From Fidelibacterota bacterium (GTDB taxonomy: Bacteria; Fidelibacterota; Fidelibacteria; Fidelibacterales; Fidelibacteraceae), in assembly GCA_030629925.1 (NCBI GenBank), contig DAOVOB010000044.1:1-7630 (forward strand): 7,630 bases of DNA. The letters run 5' to 3'. Positions within the stretch are counted from its first letter, which is position 1. Each line of letters begins with the position of its first letter. Under the pieces are notes generated by a model. That model was not told the origin of the DNA. It saw only the letters and a list, made by a program, of their open reading frames with translations, and ran no database searches. Shown in pieces: positions 1 to 5,910 of this stretch. A program made the position numbers and the translations under genes.

Positions 1-1
1 A

Positions 2-859
2 CAAAATGTAGATAGAAACCGTGATTTTACACCGGTCCACGTTGATAATGTTCTCACCTCCGGAGGCGCTGAAAATTTCCTGAATTTTATCTCCGGTGAG
101 CTTGTACCCTACATCAACGAAAATTACCGAACATCATCCTATGATGTTTTAGTTGGTCATTCATTTGGCGGTGTTTTTGCAAATTATACCTTATTGGAAA
201 AACCCGAGCTTTTTGATGCCTACATTGCTATCAGTCCATTCTTGCAATTTGCAGAAAACCACATGGTCGAAGAAAGCAAAGTAAAATTGAGATCGAAATA
301 TGAAAATCCTATCTACTTTTATATGACCCTCGGTGCAGAACCCGCATATTTTGAGGCCTTGGGTGCATTATCTGACTTGGTTGAAGAAAAAGCTGATTCA
401 AATTTTCATTTCGATTATGTCAAGATCGATACCGAAGGCCATAATACCATTCCTTATATCAGCATATTTAAAGGTCTGCGTTTCATTTTCTCCGAATGGC
501 AAATCCCTGATGCCGTCATTGGAGAAGGTCTTGACGCCATTGATACACATTATGCAATGGTTTCCATAAAGTACAACATGATCGTAGAAGCTCCGGAAGC
601 TCTCTTGAATATTGTGGGTTATACTTATTTACAGAATGAAGATATCGATAATGCGATAATGGTTTTCAAAGAAAATATCAAACGCTATCCGAATTCCCCA
701 AATGTATACGATAGTCTGGGTGAAGCTTATGAAACAAATGGGCAGCTTGACCTGGCTAAAGAAAGCTATAAAAAAGCCTATGATCTTGCACTTGAACAAA
801 ACAATCCTTTTTTAAATATCTTCCAGGCAAATTATGAGAGAGTGAACAGTGAACAGTGA
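2..859 (+). CDS. Putative alpha/beta-hydrolase esterase with C-terminal TPR repeats, 5' end missing
   Basis: The frame is open from the left edge, so the true start lies outside the window; 285 codons are visible. The visible part opens with an RNRDFTP motif, then reaches a nucleophile elbow GHSFGG with the likely catalytic serine at visible residue 54. A glycine-histidine pair in TEGHNTIP at about residue 147 fits the catalytic histidine, and an acidic residue near 113-118 may complete the triad. This order matches the putative esterase family related to Fes/IroE and esterase D (COG2819). Residues of about 201-264 form two tetratricopeptide repeats with typical small, tyrosine and alanine-lysine positions, so the protein probably also makes protein contacts. 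A signal peptide cannot be judged because the N-terminus is absent. The last five residues, VNSEQ, and the TGA stop are encoded by a heptamer tandem array. An internal TTG at 194 lies after the nucleophile elbow and is not a credible start. The substrate is unknown. Confidence 0.85.
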   Translation, partial: QNVDRNRDFTPVHVDNVLTSGGAENFLNFISGELVPYINENYRTSSYDVLVGHSFGGVFANYTLLEKPELFDAYIAISPFLQFAENHMVEESKVKLRSKYENPIYFYMTLGAEPAYFEALGALSDLVEEKADSNFHFDYVKIDTEGHNTIPYISIFKGLRFIFSEWQIPDAVIGEGLDAIDTHYAMVSIKYNMIVEAPEALLNIVGYTYLQNEDIDNAIMVFKENIKRYPNSPNVYDSLGEAYETNGQLDLAKESYKKAYDLALEQNNPFLNIFQANYERVNSEQ

Positions 860-916
860 ACAGTGAACAGTGAACAGTGAACAGTGAACAGTGAACAGTG
901 AACAGTGAACAGTGAA
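842..916. repeat. Heptanucleotide tandem array, GTGAACA, ten perfect copies plus a partial one
   Basis: Ten uninterrupted copies of GTGAACA occupy 842-911, followed by a five-base partial copy. The array begins inside the esterase coding region and supplies its last codons and stop. Because seven is not a multiple of three, a ribosome entering in any frame runs through the same seven-codon cycle (Val, Asn, Ser, Glu, Gln, stop, Thr), so TGA always appears within 21 bases. The complementary strand is free of stops. The perfect copies suggest recent expansion. Similar heptamer arrays (STRR-type) are known in cyanobacteria, and I recall similar ones in Bacteroidetes; that match is from memory. 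Confidence 0.97.
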
Positions 917-920
917 TTAT

Positions 921-938
921 TACCCTAAATTCAGGGTA
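921..938. terminator. Short inverted repeat after the esterase, possible weak terminator
   Basis: TACCCT at 921-926 and AGGGTA at 933-938 are perfect complements around a six-base loop. The hairpin sits just after the heptamer array and could end transcription of the esterase gene. The stem is only six pairs and no run of Ts follows, so an intrinsic terminator is only one possibility. Confidence 0.3.
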
Positions 939-991
939 TTCCCAAGAGATTAAAACATCTAACGGTTTAATAAATATTTAGATATTTGTGA

Positions 992-1008
992 TTCAGGTCA
1001 CACCTGAA
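992..1008. promoter_or_regulatory. Perfect 7-bp palindrome upstream of the small cysteine protein
   Basis: TTCAGGT and ACCTGAA are exact reverse complements separated by CAC, giving a 17-base dyad 65 bases before the start at 1074. This is the usual size of a binding site for a dimeric regulator, and its position fits control of the downstream gene. It is not followed by a T-run, so it does not look like an intrinsic terminator. No regulator is identified and a chance hairpin is possible. Confidence 0.4.
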
Positions 1009-1073
1009 AAATAGTGTTTACCTAATATAAAATCTTGCGGTAATTTATAGCAAATTAAAATACGGGGGACGAA

Positions 1074-1337
1074 ATGGCACCTTATCATCGTGATGATGGA
1101 ACTATCATCAATCCAAGAGATTACCCAATTCCAAAACTATGCTTAAAATGCAAACTTCTTGGAAATATCCATGAGGAAATTTGTTGCACACTAAATCGTA
1201 TTGATCCTGAAAAAGGCGAAGAATTCCAGTGTTACGCCTTTATTGATATTGGGAGAAAATTAAATGGTTTTGGTTATTGTTTAAGGTTGGTCCAATATCG
1301 AATTAAACTTTTTTTCATGCCAAGATGGGCAAAATAG
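1074..1337 (+). CDS. Small cysteine-motif protein of unknown function, possibly metal-binding
   Basis: This encodes 87 residues. GGGGGA at 1064-1069 lies four bases before the ATG and supports the start. The N-terminal part reads MAPYHRDDG, then LCLKC (Cys23, Cys26), a Cys-Cys pair at 37-38, an LNRIDPEKGEEF segment and FQCYAF with Cys53. The spacing CxxC, C, C could bind one zinc ion or an iron centre, but that is inference. I recall small conserved hypothetical proteins with this kind of pattern in Bacteroidetes-like genomes, without a known function. The last 30 residues are hydrophobic and basic and may be an extension. The gene stands alone between the heptamer array and a toxin-antitoxin pair, with palindromes on both sides. 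There is no signal peptide. A role tied to the toxin-antitoxin pair cannot be claimed. Confidence 0.72.
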   Translation: MAPYHRDDGTIINPRDYPIPKLCLKCKLLGNIHEEICCTLNRIDPEKGEEFQCYAFIDIGRKLNGFGYCLRLVQYRIKLFFMPRWAK

Positions 1338-1353
1338 CTTAAAAGAAATATTC

Positions 1354-1378
1354 CAAGTATATTTTATACTTGCTTTTT
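1354..1378. terminator. 8-bp inverted repeat with T-run: terminator, operator, or both
   Basis: CAAGTATA at 1354-1361 and TATACTTG at 1365-1372 are perfect complements with a TTT loop, followed by five Ts at 1374-1378. The structure lies 17 bases after the small cysteine gene, as expected for its terminator, although the stem is AT-rich. It also overlaps the possible -35 element of the next gene pair, where ribbon-helix-helix antitoxins often bind to repress their own operon. The sequence alone cannot separate these roles. Confidence 0.5.
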
Positions 1379-1398
1379 ATCTTCTTAACAATTATGTT
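1370..1398 (+). promoter_or_regulatory. Candidate promoter for the toxin-antitoxin pair
   Basis: TTGCTT at 1370-1375 and TATGTT at 1393-1398 are separated by 17 bases and resemble weak sigma-70-type -35 and -10 boxes. The -35 box overlaps the right arm of the inverted repeat at 1354-1372, which would suit autorepression. If the organism uses a Bacteroidetes-type sigma factor this consensus would not apply. Confidence 0.27.
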
Positions 1399-1419
1399 AA
1401 ACGGAGAAAGGAGATAAAA

Positions 1420-1650
1420 ATGCCACAAATATCGCTATACATTGATAAGGAGACACTTGAACAAGTGGAAAAACTTGCAAAAACAGATCAGGTTTCAATC
1501 TCTAAGTGGGTTGGTAACAATATTAAAGACCTAATAAAACACAGATACCCCAAAGATTTCTTTGCTTTACATGGATCGATCGATGATGAATCCTTCCAAA
1601 AACCCGCATCGTTAAATCCTCATGATGATGTCAGGCGGGAGTCATTATAA
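1420..1650 (+). CDS. vapB: Ribbon-helix-helix antitoxin of a VapBC-type toxin-antitoxin pair
   Basis: This encodes 76 residues. A strong ribosome site AAAGGAG at 1407-1413, six bases before the ATG, fixes the start. Residues 1-10 (MPQISLYIDK) form the expected DNA-contacting beta strand. Two helices follow at about 11-22 and 27-43, with the turn containing VSISKWV, typical of the MetJ/Arc ribbon-helix-helix fold. The acidic tail from about residue 50 would wrap around and block the toxin. Its stop overlaps the toxin start by one base, so the two are translated together. By family knowledge the antitoxin dimer neutralises the PIN nuclease and represses the shared promoter; the inverted repeat upstream is a plausible operator. 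The symbol reflects the partner type rather than a clear orthologue. Confidence 0.83.
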   Translation: MPQISLYIDKETLEQVEKLAKTDQVSISKWVGNNIKDLIKHRYPKDFFALHGSIDDESFQKPASLNPHDDVRRESL

Positions 1651-2051
1651 TGAATTTTCTTGATGCCAATACCTGTATATACTATCTAAACGGGAAATAT
1701 CCTTCTATTTTAGAGCATTTTCAAAACAATAGTCCCGGTCAGATCATGATACCTTCAATTGTAAAGGCTGAATTGTTATATGGTGTTGAAAAGAGTCAAA
1801 GAAAGATTGAGAATCGCAGAACGGTTCAACAATTTCTGGATGCTTTCCAAATTGCCAATTTTGATTCGGAAGCAGCTGTCCAATATTCAACAATCCGGGC
1901 ACAACTTGAATTAGCCGGAACACCTATTGGTCCGAACGATCTCTTGATCGCCTCCATAGTGATAGCTAATAATGGTATTCTTGTAACCAACAATACAAAA
2001 GAATTCTCCAGGATACCAAATCTGCATTTGGAGAATTGGGTAAAGACATAA
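1650..2051 (+). CDS. vapC: PIN-domain ribonuclease toxin, VapC family
   Basis: This encodes 133 residues, a normal VapC length. The ATG shares one base with the antitoxin stop (TAATG), and GGGAG at 1637-1641 serves as ribosome site. The PIN acidic residues are in place: Asp5 in FLDANTCIYYL, Glu41 in VKAELLYGVEKS and Asp97 in PIGPNDLLIAS. The C-terminal LVTNNTKEFSRIPNL is the usual VapC closing motif. The family is a magnesium-dependent endoribonuclease that typically cuts tRNA or ribosomal RNA and halts translation when the antitoxin is lost; the RNA target here is unknown. No residue is missing, so the toxin looks functional. Such pairs move often between genomes, and the surrounding stretch looks accessory. 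Confidence 0.93.
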   Translation: MNFLDANTCIYYLNGKYPSILEHFQNNSPGQIMIPSIVKAELLYGVEKSQRKIENRRTVQQFLDAFQIANFDSEAAVQYSTIRAQLELAGTPIGPNDLLIASIVIANNGILVTNNTKEFSRIPNLHLENWVKT

Positions 2052-2195
2052 GAAATTATATTTTTCGCCTCATACTCTTTCTTATTTTCGACTTTTCAAG
2101 CTTCAACTTCCAACTCCATTCAAGGTGTTCAATCCGCTAAATTTGAGCGTTTCAATTAAATATTTTCCATAATTTTCCCCTGTTCTAACATTATG

Positions 2196-2203
2196 TATTT
2201 TTG
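2196..2203 (+). promoter_or_regulatory. Bacteroidetes-like -7 element upstream of the membrane protein
   Basis: TATTTTTG fits the TAnnTTTG -7 motif described for the Bacteroidetes primary sigma factor and lies 26 bases before the start at 2230. No clear TTTG -33 element is visible at the right distance. The rest of the 178-base gap from 2052 to 2229 holds no recognisable gene or terminator. The match could easily be chance in AT-rich DNA. Confidence 0.22.
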
Positions 2204-2229
2204 CACCACTTTAATATAAAGGAAAGATT

Positions 2230-3177
2230 ATGGATGCATTTACCTTTATTCCCCAATGGATTATTCAAGATATCATTGTACTTCTTATGGCTGTTATCGG
2301 TATTATTTTTATTGTAAAAAATGAAGAGAATCCGGTCTCGATCTTGTTGGAGTTTATTTGCTTTATATTTTTATACGCGGCGGTGTACGAGAACTTTGCA
2401 ACCGTCCTGGGATTATATGGATTTGGCAAATCCATTGTGATGGTTTTTAATGTCCCAATTACCATTCCTGTAATCGAATATCTTGTGGTTTATACTGCGA
2501 TCAGATTTTTGAGTTATATAAAAATGCCCACTTGGACAAAACCCTTTATCGTTGGATTCATGGGCATGCTCTTTGATTTTACCTTGGACCCCTTAGCCTT
2601 AAAACAAGTTTTTACAACCCACGAAGGCGTTATCGGGCGCTGGACTTGGTTCATTGGTTCCAATGATGTTCATATATTTAATGCACCGGTATATAATTTC
2701 CCGGGATGGGTGTTGCTCTGTGGTTACGCGGCAGCCTTTCTACTTTTGGGGAGGTGGTGGCTCAAGAAATCAGGAGGAAACAAGATCGTCGCAATCGCTT
2801 ATCCTGTGCTCGCCATGATCGCCGCACTTTTTGTCATGGTCTCCCCTATTAGTCAATTTCTCTTATGGCTCGGACCGATCTTCAGCAAAGGTGGAGTCAG
2901 TGAGTGGATCATGCTCGGGGTTTGGTTTTTAGTGCCTACTGTTCTTTTCTTAATCTATGGCCGGCGCTATACAAAAACGATCTCCATCAAAAAAGAATAT
3001 CTCATTTTTCTTATTTATGGGCTTAGTCATGTAGTAAATCTCATTTTCGCACTTATCGGCCAACATTATATACTCCTGCCATTGATCATTGGAATTGGGT
3101 TATTACAAAATCTTATTCTCTACCTTGTCTACCTTAGGAGTAAGAAACCAAAATACCTCTATGCTAAAAATATCTAA
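2230..3177 (+). CDS. Polytopic membrane protein resembling carotenoid-biosynthesis (DUF422/CruF-like) family
   Basis: This encodes 315 residues. AAAGGA at 2218-2223 lies six bases before the ATG. About eight or nine hydrophobic segments can be read, at roughly residues 11-29, 37-55, 76-96, 103-124, 158-174, 187-205, 226-243, 257-276 and 279-300, so it is an inner-membrane protein. Polar conserved-looking residues fall in the middle: YENFA with GLYGFG (53-66), NVPITIP (74-80), DFTLDP (116-121), WTW (138-140) and APVYNFPGW (152-160). An acidic DxxxDP followed by an aromatic stretch and PxxNFxGW is the pattern I associate with DUF422 proteins such as the carotenoid hydratase CruF. The assignment is from memory of the pattern. 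No carotenoid gene is seen nearby, so the substrate is open. It may be monocistronic: 178 bases lie before it and 259 after it. Confidence 0.6.
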   Translation: MDAFTFIPQWIIQDIIVLLMAVIGIIFIVKNEENPVSILLEFICFIFLYAAVYENFATVLGLYGFGKSIVMVFNVPITIPVIEYLVVYTAIRFLSYIKMPTWTKPFIVGFMGMLFDFTLDPLALKQVFTTHEGVIGRWTWFIGSNDVHIFNAPVYNFPGWVLLCGYAAAFLLLGRWWLKKSGGNKIVAIAYPVLAMIAALFVMVSPISQFLLWLGPIFSKGGVSEWIMLGVWFLVPTVLFLIYGRRYTKTISIKKEYLIFLIYGLSHVVNLIFALIGQHYILLPLIIGIGLLQNLILYLVYLRSKKPKYLYAKNI

Positions 3178-3226
3178 TATTTGAAGCTCATTATCAGAAA
3201 CCTTATAGATTATTTGTGAACCATTT

Positions 3227-3261
3227 TGAGCTACAATTACAACAAAAATGAGCTACAATTA
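3227..3261. repeat. 13-bp direct repeat TGAGCTACAATTA in an intergenic gap
   Basis: TGAGCTACAATTA occurs at 3227-3239 and again at 3249-3261, an offset of 22 bases or about two helical turns. An AGCTCA at 3185-3190 is complementary to the start of each copy. The arrangement could be a pair of same-face regulator sites for lgt or leftover duplication. The rest of the 259-base gap from 3178 to 3436 shows no gene; a T-run and a TATTAT box at 3407-3412 could be part of an lgt promoter. Confidence 0.5.
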
Positions 3262-3436
3262 TCCAATGTAAGCATTTGCGGTAAAGATATATTTTTAGTT
3301 CTTCCACCAGACATGAACATATATCAACTTATAAAACCAAGCTAAGATGGGCAGATCAGATGGTTATGGAGGATAAATTTACCTTTTTACTTTAGTCTTT
3401 TTTTTGTATTATTTTCCCGAACAATAAAGGATCACC

Positions 3437-4315
3437 ATGCTAGAACATTCAATTCATCATATACAACCTTATCTTTTTCAGATCGGTAATTTTCAATTGC
3501 GCTATTATGGCTTGATGTATGTGGTGGGGTTTGTTATTTTTCTAATCTTTATGCGTCGACAGATCAAGCAAAATAAAGTGGACTTAACGAATAACGAGTT
3601 CGATTCTTTGTTTTCATGGTTGATCATTGCTCTTTTGATCGGAGCGCGACTCGGCTATGTTTTATTTTATAATTTAGAGCACTATATTGATTACCCTCTT
3701 CAGATCATCTGGCCATTCATGGACGGTAAATTGGTGGGATTCTCGGGAATGTCTTTTCATGGCGGACTTTTAGGCTGTATTGTTGGCGGATGGATCTGGA
3801 CCCGAAAATATAAAAAGAATTTTCTCCGTATCGGCGGATATGTTGTTACGGTTGCCCCCCTTGGTCTGTTTTTTGGACGTCTGGGGAACTTTCTCAATGG
3901 CGAACTTTGGGGACGGGTATCCGAGGTCAAGTGGGCCATGTATTTTCCCGGAGAAGCGGGCTTATCCTTTGAAACACCCTTGAAGATCGTTCGCCAATAC
4001 ATAGAATCCGGATATATACAAGCGCGACACCCTTCACAGCTTTATGAAGCTCTTACGGAGGGGTTGTTATTGTTTTTCATTATGCTCTTCTTGCACAAGA
4101 AAAAAGCAACGGGCTCTGTCCGTATTGGTGCTTTACTGATTGGTTACGCAGTATTTCGAACTTTCTGCGAATTCTTCCGCCAGCCGGATGCACAACTCGG
4201 TTTTCTATTTGGCTGGGTGACCATGGGACAACTGTTAAGTTTCTTCATGGTTTTAGGTGGTATTGCTTTGATCGTGTATCATTACAAGATAGAAAAGAAA
4301 AAAGATATAAGTTAA
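3437..4315 (+). CDS. lgt: Prolipoprotein diacylglyceryl transferase
   Basis: This encodes 292 residues, normal for the family, with AAAGGA just before the ATG. Lgt moves a diacylglyceryl group from phosphatidylglycerol to the lipobox cysteine of prolipoproteins, the first step of lipoprotein maturation, in the inner membrane. Diagnostic motifs are present: RYYGLMY (22-28), the HGG motif with His108 matching E. coli His103, the family signature GRLGNFLNGELWG (147-159) with Arg148 matching Arg143, HPSQLYE (198-204), and a C-terminal YAVFRTFCEFFRQPD block (237-251) with Arg241 and Arg248 matching E. coli Arg239 and Arg246. About seven membrane segments can be read. No key residue is missing. It leads a tight group with the SRPBCC-like gene (38 bases on) and the dehydrogenase. 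Confidence 0.97.
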   Translation: MLEHSIHHIQPYLFQIGNFQLRYYGLMYVVGFVIFLIFMRRQIKQNKVDLTNNEFDSLFSWLIIALLIGARLGYVLFYNLEHYIDYPLQIIWPFMDGKLVGFSGMSFHGGLLGCIVGGWIWTRKYKKNFLRIGGYVVTVAPLGLFFGRLGNFLNGELWGRVSEVKWAMYFPGEAGLSFETPLKIVRQYIESGYIQARHPSQLYEALTEGLLLFFIMLFLHKKKATGSVRIGALLIGYAVFRTFCEFFRQPDAQLGFLFGWVTMGQLLSFFMVLGGIALIVYHYKIEKKKDIS

Positions 4316-4353
4316 TTACAAATAAACAGCTTTCTTAAATAAGGAGCATTTGA

Positions 4354-4866
4354 ATGAAATTTTTTAAAGTACTCAGTCTTGTATTATTAGGATGTATTGT
4401 CCTTTTCTTTCTAGTAGGAGTTTTCCTTCCAAAATCAGCAACATTGGAAAAAAACTACGAAATTGCAGCATCTGCTATTATCGTCCAAGATGAGATCATT
4501 GACCTATATGAAAATCATCTTTGGCCTATTTGGGATTCAGAAGATACTACCACAGTTTTCACCCCTCTTGAAAGCGGCGCCGGCTACACATGGAAAGGTC
4601 TGAACACAGGTAGCGGTAAATGTGTATATACGCTAGCTTTTGATTATACCATACACGACTTTATTTCTTTTAACGGTCACGACGTAGCGGAAACTGTTTG
4701 GAAGTTTGAAGGCAGTGATCCTGTGATATTAAATTTTAGTATAACGGTTACTGCCGGTAAGAATATCAGTACTCGTTGGACCAATCTTTTCTTGAACCGT
4801 ATGATCGGTGAAGAAATTGACCTTCTGATCAAAGAGATTAAAGATTCGATCGAGATGCCAAGCTAA
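4354..4866 (+). CDS. Membrane-anchored SRPBCC (polyketide cyclase-like) family protein
   Basis: This encodes 170 residues. AAGGAG at 4341-4346, seven bases before the ATG, gives a firm start. One hydrophobic helix (about residues 6-25) follows two lysines and ends at FLPKS, the usual anchor seen in membrane-tethered SRPBCC proteins. The soluble part has a paired tryptophan region (Trp57, Trp60) and a glycine-rich GAGYTWKG strand (75-82), as in the START/Bet v1-like fold, which holds hydrophobic ligands in a deep cavity. The C-terminal amphipathic stretch RMIGEEIDLLIKEIKDSIE fits the closing long helix. The domain is a little short and its middle part is divergent, so the fold call is moderate. 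A VLLGC motif (residues 10-14) resembles a lipobox but hydrophobic residues continue after the cysteine. Ligand and role are unknown; it is probably cotranscribed with lgt. Confidence 0.66.
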   Translation: MKFFKVLSLVLLGCIVLFFLVGVFLPKSATLEKNYEIAASAIIVQDEIIDLYENHLWPIWDSEDTTTVFTPLESGAGYTWKGLNTGSGKCVYTLAFDYTIHDFISFNGHDVAETVWKFEGSDPVILNFSITVTAGKNISTRWTNLFLNRMIGEEIDLLIKEIKDSIEMPS

Positions 4867-4897
4867 ATAACAACCATGGATTTCACTTAGGTGTAAT

Positions 4898-5854
4898 ATG
4901 GCTAAAAAAATATTTTTGTCCCGCATCATCCCTGATGTCGGAATTGAATTGCTAAACAATTCTGAGTTTGAAGTCGATATTCTTCATTCAAAGGAGCCTC
5001 TATCTCCTGAAGCATTACGTTCACGTGTTAAAGATATTCATGCATTGATCTGTTTGCTTGATGATAAAATTGATCAAGCATTAATAGACAATGCACCAAA
5101 TCTGGAAATTATTTCCAACATGGCCGTCGGATATAACAATATTGATACGGCATACGCAAAATCCAAAAACATTAAAGTCTGCAATACACCCGGCATTCTC
5201 TCGCAGAGCACGGCCGAACTTGCCTGGGCATTGCTTTTTGCCATTGCCCGACGAATTCCGGAATCCGATACATTCACCCGAGAGGGAAAATTTACCGGTT
5301 GGATGCCCATGCTTATGCTGGGTGGAGATATTAAAGGGCAAACACTTGGTGTCATTGGCACCGGCCGTATCGGTACTGCTTTTGCTCTTATGTCCAAGGG
5401 TTTCAATATGCGGGTGCTTTACAGCGGGAAGCCCAATCCAATTCTTGATAAAGAATTAAAAGCAGAAAATGTCGATCAAGATACTCTAATAAGGGAATCC
5501 GATTTTATTTCTTTGCATGTCCCGCTCCGACCCGAAAATCATCACCTTATTTCAAAACGCGAATTTGAAATGATGAAACCCACGGCATATCTCATTAATA
5601 CTGCGCGTGGTCCGATAGTGGACGAGAAAGAGCTTGTCCGCGTATTGAAAGAAAAACGCATTGCCGGTGCAGCAATGGATGTTTACGAAAACGAACCCGC
5701 GCTAACACCCGGCCTTACTGACCTTGATAATGTTGTTCTCACACCTCATACAGGTTCCGCTACGGTACCTGTCCGTAATACACTCGCTATTATGGCAGTT
5801 GAAAATTGTTTGCGAATATTGAGGGGTGAACCTGGTGAAAACCGGGTTGTATAA
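4898..5854 (+). CDS. D-isomer-specific 2-hydroxyacid dehydrogenase, glyoxylate/hydroxypyruvate reductase type
   Basis: This encodes 318 residues, the usual length. The family reduces 2-keto acids such as glyoxylate or hydroxypyruvate with NAD(P)H in the cytoplasm. The substrate domain holds NMAVGYNNID (74-83) and NTPGILSQSTAELA (96-109). The Rossmann part has GxGxxG as GTGRIG (154-159), followed by VLYSGKPNP. Lacking an acidic residue at the end of strand two, this hints at NADP(H) rather than NAD(H), but this is inference. The catalytic trio is complete: Arg237 in INTARGP, Glu266 in YENEP and His284 in TPHTGSA. The ribosome site is weak (TAGGTG at 4888-4893). The gene follows the SRPBCC-like gene by 31 bases, so it is likely the last gene of the lgt operon. 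The final stop base is also the first base of a degenerate heptamer array. The exact substrate is not certain. Confidence 0.92.
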   Translation: MAKKIFLSRIIPDVGIELLNNSEFEVDILHSKEPLSPEALRSRVKDIHALICLLDDKIDQALIDNAPNLEIISNMAVGYNNIDTAYAKSKNIKVCNTPGILSQSTAELAWALLFAIARRIPESDTFTREGKFTGWMPMLMLGGDIKGQTLGVIGTGRIGTAFALMSKGFNMRVLYSGKPNPILDKELKAENVDQDTLIRESDFISLHVPLRPENHHLISKREFEMMKPTAYLINTARGPIVDEKELVRVLKEKRIAGAAMDVYENEPALTPGLTDLDNVVLTPHTGSATVPVRNTLAIMAVENCLRILRGEPGENRVV

Positions 5855-5895
5855 TTGACAATTGACAGAGGACAATTGATAATTGACAAATGACA
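5854..5895. repeat. Degenerate heptamer array, consensus ATTGACA, six units
   Basis: Read in register from 5854, the units are ATTGACA, ATTGACA, GAGGACA, ATTGATA, ATTGACA and AATGACA. Three are identical and the others differ by one to three bases. The first base is the last base of the TAA stop of the dehydrogenase. Like the array at 842, it has a seven-base unit ending in ACA and sits at a gene's 3' end, but it is clearly older and decayed. Confidence 0.88.
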
Positions 5896-5910
5896 ATTAT
5901 CTTGTCATTT
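5888..5910. terminator. 9-bp inverted repeat downstream of the dehydrogenase
   Basis: AAATGACAA at 5888-5896 and TTGTCATTT at 5902-5910 are perfect complements around a five-base loop. The hairpin lies about 35 bases after the stop at 5854 and straddles the junction of the heptamer array and the next repeat module. It could slow or end transcription of the lgt operon. The stem is AT-rich and there is no T-run after it, so a terminator role is uncertain. Confidence 0.35.

Noticed and set aside
194..859. Esterase gene starting at the TTG at 194
   Set aside because: The same frame is open back to the left edge and encodes the nucleophile elbow GHSFGG before 194, so the start is outside the window.
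842..916. Heptamer array as a CRISPR array or a replication-origin iteron cluster
   Set aside because: The units are only seven bases with no spacers, and there is no Cas gene, Rep gene or AT-rich melting region tied to them.
842..916. Heptamer array as a phase-variation switch of the esterase
   Set aside because: The stop is reached in the third copy whatever the copy number, and the whole enzyme domain lies upstream, so slippage would not switch the protein on or off.
3757..4002. Open frames on both strands inside lgt
   Set aside because: They overlap the Lgt signature region, have unlikely proline- and arginine-rich composition, and are shadows of the real gene.
4354..4866. SRPBCC-like protein as a firm lipoprotein
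   Set aside because: VLLGC resembles a lipobox, but about eleven more hydrophobic residues follow the cysteine, which fits a membrane anchor better; kept only as a possibility.
5074..5406. Long minus-strand open frame of 110 codons inside the dehydrogenase gene
   Set aside because: It lies wholly within a strongly supported dehydrogenase gene, has no ribosome site or recognisable motif, and reads as a shadow.
5702..5896. Minus-strand 64-codon frame over the end of the dehydrogenase gene and the heptamer array
   Set aside because: Its N-terminal part is just the translated heptamer repeat and the rest is antisense to the dehydrogenase.
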